A model generated the notes under the pieces. That model had not been told where the DNA came from. It made no database searches and saw only the letters and a program-made list of their open reading frames with translations. A stretch of DNA of 64,000 bases, from assembly GCF_028128615.1 (NCBI RefSeq), contig NZ_AMDP01000018.1, positions 62,001 to 126,000 of the forward strand, given 5' to 3'. Both the position numbers and the translations under genes were made by a program. Source of the DNA: Enterococcus sp. 5H (GTDB lineage Bacteria; Bacillota; Bacilli; Lactobacillales; Enterococcaceae). Shown here one piece after another: positions 30,604-38,012 of this stretch. Positions within the stretch are counted from its first letter, which is position 1, and each line of letters starts with the position of its first letter.

Positions 30604-30866
30604 AGTATATATCCACTAAGGGAGTCATTAGCAACCGAGGACAGGTGGATATGTGGAGAGTAAAACTCGTGTAGGTTGCTTAACTTAATGAAGAGCTGCA
30701 GTGCGGCTAACCTCTCTACGGAAAGAGTATATAATCAGTAGGTCAGTCATTCGGCTGATCTTTTTATATTGACAGAAGCATGACAGACAAGTGATAGGTT
30801 GGGTACGTAAATACATAATATACTAACGTTGTAAGATCTTACAAAAACAAGTCAGGAGGGGAAACC
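30604..30866. other. Prophage remnant leader before endolysin 1
   Basis: No gene. It carries a GTCAG/CTGATC-type hairpin with Ts near 30742-30765, TTGACA at 30769 that may be a -35 box, a TATACT -10 at 30819 and the palindrome described separately. Confidence 0.5.
30829..30844. promoter_or_regulatory. 16-bp palindrome operator, copy 1
   Basis: TTGTAAGATCTTACAA is a perfect palindrome placed 4 bp after a TATACT -10 box and 11 bp before the AGGAGGGG ribosome site of endolysin 1. Repeated exactly at 31684. A dimeric repressor or activator site is the simplest reading. Confidence 0.7.
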
Positions 30867-31574
30867 ATGGCGACTCAACAGCAAACTGCAGAACAAATTT
30901 GGAAGTATTTGGCTAGTAAAGGATGGACAAAAGAAGCCGTAGCAGCGACTCTTGGTAATATGCAATCAGAAAGTGGTATTATTGCTGATCGTTGGGAATC
31001 AGATATTATCGGCAATATGTCTGGAGGTTATGGATTAGTTCAATGGACACCCGCAACTAAGTACATTGATTGGGCGAATTCTAATGGGTTAGTCTATCAA
31101 GATGTTATCAGTCAATGTAAAAGATTAGAATGGGAAGTTGCAAACGAACAACAATTTTATCACCCTAATATGACATTTAAACAATTTACTCAGAGTACTC
31201 AATCGCCAGAAGTATTAGCTGATATTTTTATTCGCTATTATGAACGACCGCTTAATCCGAATCAGCCAACAAGACAAACACAAGCAAGATACTGGTATGA
31301 TTTACTGAAAAATATTAGTGGAACAACACCACCAGAACAAACAGACAACGGAGAGATAACTATGCAATGTATTTATAAAAAACCAATGGGTACTGGAGTA
31401 GGCATGTATTACTTTAATGGAGTTGATACAGTCCATATTGATAACAATGATACAGCTGTAATTTTACGAAAAATTTATAAAGAGAACAACGGAAAAGATA
31501 TGCCCGAGTATACTTGGACAATCCAAGAACCATGGTATGCTAGACTAGAATCAGTAGCACCTAATCGTAAGTAA
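30867..31574 (+). CDS. Phage endolysin with phage-tail-lysozyme-type domain and C-terminal wall-binding domain
   Basis: A 235-residue lysin. Residues 5-148 match the Phage_lysozyme2 / phage tail tip lysozyme domain (IWKYLASKGWTKEAVAATLGNMQSESG, with the catalytic Glu likely in QSESG; then GYGLVQWTP). Residues 162-235 are a wall-binding domain nearly the same as that of the next gene. The domain border has GGAGAG seven bases before an in-frame ATG at 31361 (GEITMQC), a perfect internal ribosome site, so a 71-residue binding subunit is probably made as well. No signal peptide. It lies in the prophage remnant with no holin gene visible. Confidence 0.85.
   Translation: MATQQQTAEQIWKYLASKGWTKEAVAATLGNMQSESGIIADRWESDIIGNMSGGYGLVQWTPATKYIDWANSNGLVYQDVISQCKRLEWEVANEQQFYHPNMTFKQFTQSTQSPEVLADIFIRYYERPLNPNQPTRQTQARYWYDLLKNISGTTPPEQTDNGEITMQCIYKKPMGTGVGMYYFNGVDTVHIDNNDTAVILRKIYKENNGKDMPEYTWTIQEPWYARLESVAPNRK
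31361..31574 (+). other. Internal translation start: free wall-binding subunit of endolysin 1
   Basis: GGAGAGATAACTATGCAATG gives a well-spaced ribosome site and ATG inside the endolysin frame. The product would be the C-terminal domain alone. This mirrors the known single-gene, two-product enterococcal phage endolysin Lys170, where full-length enzyme assembles with free binding subunits. Confidence 0.65.
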
Positions 31575-31589
31575 AATTGATATCAAATT

Positions 31590-31618
31590 AAGTCATCGCT
31601 TTTGCGGTGGCTTTTTAC
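31590..31618 (+). terminator. Terminator after endolysin 1
   Basis: GTCATCGC and GCGGTGGC pair around TTTT with two G-U pairs; five Ts follow. Confidence 0.7.
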
Positions 31619-31683
31619 ATTGCCTGGGAGATTGTTAAAAGATTATTGATAGTTTGAACTTAAAAATACATACTATACTAATG

Positions 31684-31699
31684 TTGTAAGATCTTACAA
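31684..31699. promoter_or_regulatory. 16-bp palindrome operator, copy 2
   Basis: Identical TTGTAAGATCTTACAA after a TATACT -10 box at 31674. About 45 bp around it repeat the leader of endolysin 1, so leader and gene may have been duplicated together. Confidence 0.7.
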
Positions 31700-31723
31700 A
31701 AACAAACGTCAGGAGGGAAACAT

Positions 31724-32398
31724 TTGGCAAATATTGAATCAGTAATAAATTGGTTTAGGGCAAGGGAAGGCAGAGTAACATATGACATGACTTATCCCGG
31801 TCGCTTAGGTGACAAAAGTTATGACTGTAGTTCAGCAGTGTATTACGCGCTGATTGAAGCAGGATTTCTTCCGAAAGGAACAGGAATCGGTAGCACAGAA
31901 TCGTTGTATGCATTAGAAGGGTCATTGCTGCAACGTATCTCACGTTCAGAGGTACAGAGAGGCGATATTTTTATCTCAGGTGGTAAAGGAACAAGTGCAG
32001 GAGCTAATGGACATACAGGAGTATTTGTAAGTAACAGTAGAATTATTCATTGTAACCACGGATCGAACGGGATTTCAGAAACGTCGACCGAAGGCGGTTG
32101 GATGGGTGGTCCACCAAATGATTTTTACAGACTTAAAGGAGTAACGCCTGAAAAACCAGAAGAGAAAAAAGGAGAGATAACTATGCAATGTTTATATATT
32201 AAACCAACAAGTGGGGGAGCAACTGGAATTTTCTATTTTAATGGATATGATACAGTACATGTTCCTAATATGGATACAGTAAAGATCTTAAAACAAATCT
32301 ATAAAGATAATAACGGGAAAGACATTCCTGAATATACATGGACTGCAAAAGAGCCATGGTATGCTAGATTGGAACAAGTTGCTCCAAATCGTAAGTAA
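31724..32398 (+). CDS. Phage endolysin with Amidase_5/NlpC-P60-type endopeptidase and wall-binding domain
   Basis: A 224-residue lysin. Residues 1-145 are a bacteriophage Amidase_5 / NlpC-P60-like peptidase: the cysteine in KSYDCSSAVYYAL and the histidine in ANGHTGVFVS are visible. Such domains cut within the stem peptide of peptidoglycan. Residues 152-224 repeat the wall-binding domain of endolysin 1, again preceded by GGAGAGATAACT and an ATG at 32182. The start is TTG at 31724 behind a strong AGGAGGG site. Different catalytic domain, same binding domain, same leader: probably a pair built by domain swapping. Confidence 0.87.
   Translation: MANIESVINWFRAREGRVTYDMTYPGRLGDKSYDCSSAVYYALIEAGFLPKGTGIGSTESLYALEGSLLQRISRSEVQRGDIFISGGKGTSAGANGHTGVFVSNSRIIHCNHGSNGISETSTEGGWMGGPPNDFYRLKGVTPEKPEEKKGEITMQCLYIKPTSGGATGIFYFNGYDTVHVPNMDTVKILKQIYKDNNGKDIPEYTWTAKEPWYARLEQVAPNRK
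32182..32398 (+). other. Internal translation start: free wall-binding subunit of endolysin 2
   Basis: Same GGAGAGATAACTATGCAATG context as in endolysin 1, giving a predicted 71-residue binding-domain product starting MQCLYIKP. Confidence 0.65.
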
Positions 32399-32414
32399 AA
32401 ATATAATTAAATTT

Positions 32415-32450
32415 AAAAACTAACTGCTATTCGTGGCGGTTAGTTTTTGT
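32415..32450 (+). terminator. Terminator after endolysin 2
   Basis: AAAACTAACTGC and GCGGTTAGTTTT pair around an eight-base loop; Ts follow. Confidence 0.82.
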
Positions 32451-32864
32451 GTGTTAAGGAGCAACAGGCATAAGCAGTAGAAAATTTATCAATAAAAAAA
32501 GATAAAATCCCCATTTTCCATTAGGGACTAAGCTGTTTTAGATAGTGGTATACGTCCTAATTTACGGATAAAACTATTCGGATTTTTTTATGGTGGATTT
32601 CTCTATTATGAACTAGTTTCTTCTATAAAAATGTTTGAATTGAGTTGTTAACTTACTGGCAATTTACAGTTTTTTTGATTTCAATTGCTTTTTGCAAGTT
32701 AATTATAACATCAGTTACTAAAAGCTAGTGGAATTTCTTATTAAGTTCGTAGTTCATTTCTCCGCTTCCTTAAACTTTTTCCAAAATCATTCAGTCTATA
32801 CTTTCTTTTCTCCTAATAGAAAGTTATAATAAAAAGCGTATGATTTAAGGAAAAGAGATGACCA
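32451..32864. other. Spacer between prophage remnant and rodA
   Basis: No gene. TTAGGGAC near 32522 and GTCCTAA near 32555 can pair with one bulge. No copy of the tRNA-Thr 3' end is seen, so the right attachment site was lost or lies elsewhere. The rodA promoter should be in the last 100 bp. Confidence 0.5.
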
Positions 32865-34049
32865 ATGAATAAAAATAAATTTATTAAGAACTTAGATAAT
32901 AGAATTGACTATGGCGTAATTTTACCTGTATTCCTTTTGTCCATTATCGGGATACTTTCACTATATGTTGCCTTAAGTAATGATCCGAATCGACCAGAAA
33001 TTGGGAATATGCTGATGAAACAAGGTCTTTGGTATATTGTTGGCGGGGTAAGTATCGTTATTGTAATGAATTTTAGTTCAAAACTATTGTGGCGCTTGAC
33101 ACCAATCTTTTACGCAATTGGTTTAGTTATGATGGGCTTGCTCTTAAAATTTTATGACCCGTTTTTAGAAGCTCAAACTGGTTCGAAAAACTGGATTAGT
33201 ATTGGTGGCACAACGTTTCAGCCTTCAGAGTTAATGAAAATTGCTTTTATCCTAATGTTAGCTTACGTAGTAACGATGCATAACGTTAAAAATGTCCACC
33301 GAACACTTAAATCTGATCTCTGGCTAATTGGCAAAATGCTTTTAGTAGCGATGCCGGTTATTCTTTTGATTTTGCTACAGGATGATTTTGGAACAATGTT
33401 AGTTTTCCTAGCTATTTTTGGTGGAGTATTCTTGATGTCAGGCATTTCATGGAAAATAATTTTGCCAACATTTTTACTGGCAATTTTAGTTGGAGCTGGA
33501 ACTATTTATTTAGTAACAACAGATACAGGACGTGAATTTCTCTATTCTGTTGGATTTAAACCCTATCAGTTTGACCGAATTGATTTATGGATGAATCCAT
33601 TTCACAATGACCCCGATCGTTCTTTCCAGCCAGCCCAAGCATTAACAGCTATCGGTTCAGGTGGCTTAACGGGAAAAGGCTTTAATACTAGTGATGTTTA
33701 TGTGCCAGTTAGAGAATCAGATATGATTTTTACTGTTATTGGTGAAAATTATGGTTTCGTTGGCGGTTGCTTTATTATTTTGCTATACTTTATATTGATT
33801 TATCGCATGATTCGCGTTTGTTTTGACACAAACAATGAATTCTATTCTTACGTTGCGACAGGGATTATTATGATGATTTTGTTCCATGTATTTGAAAATA
33901 TAGGTGCAAATATCGGTTTGTTACCATTAACTGGGATTCCGTTGCCATTTATTAGCCAAGGTGGTTCCTCGATTTTGGGTAATATGATCGGTGTAGGGTT
34001 GATTATGTCGATGAAGTATCAAAAAGAAGCAACGATTGAAGAATATTAA
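32865..34049 (+). CDS. rodA: SEDS peptidoglycan polymerase, RodA/FtsW family
   Basis: A 394-residue protein with ten membrane segments of the SEDS family. The long extracellular loop between segments 7 and 8 (DRIDLWMNPFHNDPDRSFQPAQALTAIGSGGLTGKG) holds the conserved region with the catalytic-type Asp, and the end GIPLPFISQGGSS is diagnostic. SEDS proteins polymerise lipid II with a class B PBP partner. The N-terminal region and NWISIGGTTFQPSELMK fit RodA more than FtsW, but in ovoid cocci that split is soft. Own ribosome site AAGGAAAAGAG. Confidence 0.9.
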   Translation: MNKNKFIKNLDNRIDYGVILPVFLLSIIGILSLYVALSNDPNRPEIGNMLMKQGLWYIVGGVSIVIVMNFSSKLLWRLTPIFYAIGLVMMGLLLKFYDPFLEAQTGSKNWISIGGTTFQPSELMKIAFILMLAYVVTMHNVKNVHRTLKSDLWLIGKMLLVAMPVILLILLQDDFGTMLVFLAIFGGVFLMSGISWKIILPTFLLAILVGAGTIYLVTTDTGREFLYSVGFKPYQFDRIDLWMNPFHNDPDRSFQPAQALTAIGSGGLTGKGFNTSDVYVPVRESDMIFTVIGENYGFVGGCFIILLYFILIYRMIRVCFDTNNEFYSYVATGIIMMILFHVFENIGANIGLLPLTGIPLPFISQGGSSILGNMIGVGLIMSMKYQKEATIEEY

Positions 34050-34069
34050 GAAGAAAGAAGGCAGTTAGT

Positions 34070-34426
34070 ATGTACACATTTTTCTGGTATCCAAAATGTT
34101 CAACTTGTAAAAAAGCAAAAGCTTGGTTAGACGAGAATCAAGTTAAATATGAAACAATTGATATGATTGAAAATCCTCCAACAGCGCAACAGTTAGCAAG
34201 CTGGATGGAACAAAGTGATCTGCCAGTCCGTCGTTTCTTCAACACAAGCGGTATTCGCTATAGAGAACAAGGCTTAAAAGATAAAGTAAATGATTTTTCA
34301 ATTAAAGAAGCCAGTGAATTATTGGCAACTGACGGGATGTTAATTAAGCGCCCGATTTTTGTTAAAGACAGTCAATTCTTAGCAAACGGCTTTAAAGAAT
34401 CTGACTATGAAGGAGCTATTAAATAA
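34070..34426 (+). CDS. ArsC/Spx-family thioredoxin-fold protein
   Basis: A 118-residue protein of the ArsC-like (YffB/Spx) family with the redox pair C10-S-T-C13 in YPKCSTCKKAKAWL. Residues RRFFNTSGIRYREQGLKDKV and the end LIKRPIFVKD match the YusI/YffB branch rather than true Spx regulators, which end with a different RNA-polymerase-contact surface. Arsenate reduction is not implied. It overlaps the GcvH-like gene by one base, so the two are coupled. Confidence 0.82.
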   Translation: MYTFFWYPKCSTCKKAKAWLDENQVKYETIDMIENPPTAQQLASWMEQSDLPVRRFFNTSGIRYREQGLKDKVNDFSIKEASELLATDGMLIKRPIFVKDSQFLANGFKESDYEGAIK

Positions 34427-34761
34427 TGGCGGATGAACTAAAAATTATTGATAGCCTGTGGGTGTTAAAAACTGCTGAAGGGTATAAAATCGGTTTGACT
34501 AATGAAGCCCAAGAAGATTTAGGCAATATTACATTTTCAACAATGCCAAAGGTTGGCCAAACAATTAAAAAAGGCGATTCATTAATTGAGCTGGAAGCAG
34601 AAAAAGCTGTTAGTGAGTTTAGCTCACCTTTAAGTGGCACAATTGCAGCAGTAAATGAAGCGGCAGAAGCTAATCCAAGTGTATTAGATGACTCAGAGCA
34701 GATGAATGCCTGGATTGCTGTTTTAACTGATGTTAATGCAACAGAATTAGAACAAGCATAA
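34426..34761 (+). CDS. gcvH: GcvH-like lipoyl domain protein
   Basis: A 111-residue single lipoyl-domain protein. K60 in ELEAEKAVSEFSSP is the lipoylation site. The rest of the glycine cleavage system (GcvT, GcvP) is not here and is generally missing in enterococci; in such organisms GcvH-like proteins can relay lipoate or tie to redox metabolism, an inference here. The ATG shares one base with the stop of the ArsC-like gene. Confidence 0.85.
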   Translation: MADELKIIDSLWVLKTAEGYKIGLTNEAQEDLGNITFSTMPKVGQTIKKGDSLIELEAEKAVSEFSSPLSGTIAAVNEAAEANPSVLDDSEQMNAWIAVLTDVNATELEQA

Positions 34762-34766
34762 AAAGA

Positions 34767-34795
34767 TTGACAAGCTATTTTTATGTTGCTATAAT
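34767..34795 (+). promoter_or_regulatory. Consensus promoter of the met T-box transcript
   Basis: TTGACA at 34767-34772 and TATAAT at 34790-34795 are exactly 17 bp apart: a full sigma-A consensus that will give constant initiation, leaving control to the T-box. Confidence 0.92.
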
Positions 34796-34801
34796 TTCAC
34801 A

Positions 34802-35083
34802 ATATAAAGTGAAAGCTTTGAAAAGAAGAGTACATATCGTGACTGTTTAAAGAGAGCCCTGTTTGCTGAAAATGGGTAACACAATCGAGATGGAAGATGG
34901 TCTTTGAGCAGAATGAGTGAGCTTAGGTGAACTTATTACGGGAGTGCCCGTTACAGCACCACAGTATAAATATATGTACTGTATAAGGCTATTATTGTGA
35001 AATAATAGCAAATCAAGGTGGTAACACGAAAGACAAGCTTTCGTCCTTATGTCAGATTTATGACATTTGGGCGGGGGCTTTTT
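34802..35083 (+). promoter_or_regulatory. T-box leader (probably tRNA-Met) controlling metNPQ
   Basis: The T-box core AAGGTGGTAACACG is at 35015-35028. Upstream stem I features include AAAGAGAG and CTGAAAATGGG, and the candidate specifier region holds ATG codons at 34890 and 34897. The terminator is a 12-bp stem at 35035-35046 / 35069-35080 followed by Ts; the antiterminator uses the T-box sequence. Uncharged tRNA would stabilise the antiterminator and switch on methionine uptake. Amino-acid identity follows from the downstream genes and the ATG in the specifier position. Confidence 0.9.
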
Positions 35084-35361
35084 ATTGTGAATCACTGCGA
35101 CTGGCTTCGCCAGAGTAGATGATGAACAATACTTGGCGACCAAAGGGAGCGAAGTTACTATACTAGTGAATCAAGCTGAACGATCTAGAGCAAACCAATC
35201 AAAATTTCTGAAATGTAAGGTTTATGATTGGTAATTGTAAGAGTAGATGATGAACAAACTTGGTGACTAAGGAAGCAAAGTTACCATTATTTTACAACAC
35301 ATCACGCAACCATGTAGTATAATAAACAAGTAGCAAAACAAAAGAAAGTGGAGGGGAAAAG
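35084..35361. other. Spacer between T-box and metN with a duplicated segment
   Basis: Two diverged copies of a 46-bp segment start at 35112 and 35240 (both with AGAGTAGATGATGAACAA). The metN ribosome site GTGGAGGGG ends the spacer. No gene seen. Confidence 0.7.
35112..35285 (+). repeat. Direct repeat pair (46-bp units) related to one after sufU
   Basis: Units at 35112-35159 and 35240-35285 share AGTAGATGATGAACAA, CTTGG, GA and GCAAAGTTAC or GCGAAGTTAC. A third relative occurs at 43027-43075 (GATGTTGAACAGTACAAGGCGACT). Spacing between the two here is 128 bp. Confidence 0.65.
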
Positions 35362-36399
35362 ATGCCTCTAATCGAATTGCAACAAGTAAAAAAACAATTC
35401 ACAGGAAAAAACGGACAAGTAACGGCAGTCAATGATGTTTCTTTAACCGTTAATCAAGGTGATATTTATGGAATCGTTGGGTATTCTGGAGCAGGAAAGA
35501 GTACGTTAGTCCGCTTATTAAATGGTTTAGAGTTACCAACGCAAGGTGAAGTCGTAATCCAAGGTCAAAATATTGCAAAAATGCGTAATGGAGAGTTACG
35601 TCAATTTCGCAAAAAAATCGGAATGATCTTTCAACATTTTAATTTATTATGGTCAAGAACTATTTTAGAAAATATCATGTTGCCGCTAGAATTAGCTAAT
35701 GTTCCTAAAAATGAGCGAAAAGCGCGTGCTGAAGAGCTTTTAAATCTTGTTGGTTTAGAAGGGCGTGGAGATGCTTACCCCAGTCAATTATCAGGTGGAC
35801 AAAAACAACGTGTAGGGATTGCTCGGGCATTGGCGAATAAACCAGAAATTCTTCTGTGTGATGAAGCAACCAGCGCGCTTGACCCACAAACAACTGATGA
35901 AGTCTTAGATTTACTTCTTGAAATCAACAAAAACTTAAATCTGACGATTGTTTTAATTACTCACGAAATGCATGTTATTCGTAAAATTTGTAATAAAGTA
36001 GCTGTCATGGAGTTAGGGAAAATAGTTGAAGAAGGCGATGTTTTAGACGTCTTTAAACATCCGAAGCAAGCAGTTACCAAACGCTTTGTTCAACAAGAAT
36101 TAGAACCAAAAGAAGACACGGAAGAGCTATTAGCAGAATTGATTAAAGAAAATCCGGAAGGTTTGGTAGCAACACTTCAATTTAGTGGTGATAATGCCAA
36201 TGAACCTGTAATTTCTCAAGCGATTCGCAAGTTCCAAGTAGATATCAATGTTGTGCAAGGTCAAGTTCAACAAGCCAAAGAAGGAGCTTTTGGTACATTG
36301 ACAGTGATGATTACCGGTACAACAAGTGAAGTAGAAAAAGTACTTGAGTTTTTCAAAGAAAAAGAAGTTGGTTTGGAGGTGATTCACCGTGGCGAATGA
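35362..36399 (+). CDS. metN: Methionine ABC transporter ATP-binding protein
   Basis: A 345-residue ATPase. Walker A GYSGAGKST near residue 38, signature LSGGQKQRVGIARAL near 142, Walker B ILLCDEATSALD, and the H-loop in LITHEMH. Residues 265-345 form the C-terminal NIL domain that binds L-methionine and inhibits transport. With MetP and MetQ it imports methionine across the membrane. Overlaps metP by 11 bp; governed by the T-box. Confidence 0.96.
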   Translation: MPLIELQQVKKQFTGKNGQVTAVNDVSLTVNQGDIYGIVGYSGAGKSTLVRLLNGLELPTQGEVVIQGQNIAKMRNGELRQFRKKIGMIFQHFNLLWSRTILENIMLPLELANVPKNERKARAEELLNLVGLEGRGDAYPSQLSGGQKQRVGIARALANKPEILLCDEATSALDPQTTDEVLDLLLEINKNLNLTIVLITHEMHVIRKICNKVAVMELGKIVEEGDVLDVFKHPKQAVTKRFVQQELEPKEDTEELLAELIKENPEGLVATLQFSGDNANEPVISQAIRKFQVDINVVQGQVQQAKEGAFGTLTVMITGTTSEVEKVLEFFKEKEVGLEVIHRGE

Positions 36400-37078
36400 G
36401 AGCTTTGTAGAAAAATATTTGAACTTTAGCCGAGTGAATCCAGAATCCATGAAACAAGCGGCGTATGATACGTTATTTATGACAGTTGTCGCAATGGTTT
36501 TTGTTATTATTATTGGTTTTTTACTAGGATTAGTCCTTTATAGTTTGAGTAGAAATAAATCATCTTATGCGAAAGTTTGTTACAGTATTTTATCTGTTGT
36601 CAGCAACATTTTCCGTTCGATTCCATACATTGTTTTGATTATTCTATTAATGGATTTTTCAAGAAAACTTGTCGGCACAGGGATTGGTGCAAAAGCTGCA
36701 ATTCCATCACTGATTGTTTCGGCCGCACCCTTTTATGCTCGACTGGTTGAAATTGCTTTTCGTGAAGTAGATAGCGGTGTACTGGAAGCGGCAGACGCAA
36801 TGGGTGCTTCTAAAGTTCAAAAAATATTTAAAGTTTTGATTCCTGAAAGTATGCCAGCTTTATTATCCGGCGTTACATTGACGACGATTACTATGATTGG
36901 TTTTACTGCAATGGCAGGGATCATCGGCGGTGGCGGACTCGGTGGCTTAGCTTATCAAGAAGGTTTTAGCCGTAATAACAACACTGTTACATTAGTAGCA
37001 ACTATTTTAATCTTGATTATTGTGTTTATCATTCAATTCGTTGGGGATCAATTAGTGAAACGCTCTGACAAACGATAA
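36389..37078 (+). CDS. metP: Methionine ABC transporter permease
   Basis: A 229-residue permease (MetI/MetP family) with five to six membrane segments and the EAA-like coupling helix EAADAMGASKVQKIFKVLIPESMPALL near residues 130-160. The C-terminal TMAGIIGGGGLGGLAYQEGF segment is diagnostic. The ATG lies inside metN behind GGAGGTG. Confidence 0.95.
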   Translation: MANESFVEKYLNFSRVNPESMKQAAYDTLFMTVVAMVFVIIIGFLLGLVLYSLSRNKSSYAKVCYSILSVVSNIFRSIPYIVLIILLMDFSRKLVGTGIGAKAAIPSLIVSAAPFYARLVEIAFREVDSGVLEAADAMGASKVQKIFKVLIPESMPALLSGVTLTTITMIGFTAMAGIIGGGGLGGLAYQEGFSRNNNTVTLVATILILIIVFIIQFVGDQLVKRSDKR

Positions 37079-37113
37079 GCAATCATAATAAAAATTATTG
37101 GGAGGAATTAAGT

Positions 37114-37965
37114 ATGAAAAAGAAATTATTTGGTTTAGCAACATTAGCAGTTGTTACTTTTGGATTAGTCGCTTGTGGTGGTGGAAGTAGTAAAACAGAT
37201 GACAGTAAGTCAGCAGGATCTGACAAAGATTCTTCTGTTTTAAAAGTTGGAGCTTCTGCTTCTCCCCACGCTGAAATTTTAGAACAAGTTAAACCAATTC
37301 TTAAAGAAGAAGGCGTTGATTTGGAGATCATTCAATTCGATGATTACATTTTACCAAATAAAAATTTAGCTGAAGGCGATATTGATGCTAATTATTTCCA
37401 GCACATTCCTTACTTTAATTTACAAGTAAAAGAAAACAATTATGATTTCGCAAATGCTGGCGGTATCCACATTGAGCCAATGGGCTTATACTCAAAACGA
37501 ATCAAAGATATTAAAGATTTAGAAGATGGTGCAACAATCATTACATCTAACTCTGAATCTGACTGGGGTCGGATTATTACGATTTTACAAGATGCTGATT
37601 TAGTGACCGTTAAAGACGGTGTTGAGTTAGAAACAGCGACATTTGAAGATATCGATAAGAATCCTAAAAATTTGAAGTTCATCCATAATATCAATCCAGA
37701 AGTTCTAACAACAACATACAACAATGACGAGGCAGATTTAGTAGCGATTAATGCAAACTTTGCTTATAGCGCGGGCTTAAATCCTTTGAAAGACTCTGTA
37801 TTATTGGAAAAAGATAATTCTCCATATGTGAATATTATCGCGGTTCGATCAGAAGATAAAGATAGTGAAAAAATTAAAAAATTAGTTGATGCATTGCATA
37901 GCGACGATATCCAAGAATGGATTCTTGAAAAATGGGATGGCTCAGTTAAACCAGTAGATAAATAA
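37114..37965 (+). CDS. metQ: Methionine-binding lipoprotein
   Basis: A 283-residue NlpA/MetQ substrate-binding protein. The lipobox LVAC gives lipidated C21; a Ser/Asp-rich linker follows; the mature domain opens VLKVGASASPHAEILEQVKP and contains NYFQHIPYFN and the ITSNSESDWGR ligand-site region. It delivers methionine to MetNP at the outer membrane face. Last gene before a strong terminator. Confidence 0.96.
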   Translation: MKKKLFGLATLAVVTFGLVACGGGSSKTDDSKSAGSDKDSSVLKVGASASPHAEILEQVKPILKEEGVDLEIIQFDDYILPNKNLAEGDIDANYFQHIPYFNLQVKENNYDFANAGGIHIEPMGLYSKRIKDIKDLEDGATIITSNSESDWGRIITILQDADLVTVKDGVELETATFEDIDKNPKNLKFIHNINPEVLTTTYNNDEADLVAINANFAYSAGLNPLKDSVLLEKDNSPYVNIIAVRSEDKDSEKIKKLVDALHSDDIQEWILEKWDGSVKPVDK

Positions 37966-37968
37966 TAA

Positions 37969-38007
37969 AAATCCTGAAAAGTATTTTAGCTTTTCAGGAT
38001 TTTTTTA
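37969..38007. terminator. Bidirectional terminator metQ / hemH
   Basis: AAATCCTGAAAAG and CTTTTCAGGATTT form a 13-bp stem with a seven-T tail; A-rich left flank serves the convergent gene. Confidence 0.92.
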
Positions 38008-38012
38008 CATTC

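Noticed and set aside
28897-32864. Complete prophage
   Set aside because: Only about 3.5 kb remain: no structural, replication or holin genes, and the integrase is broken.
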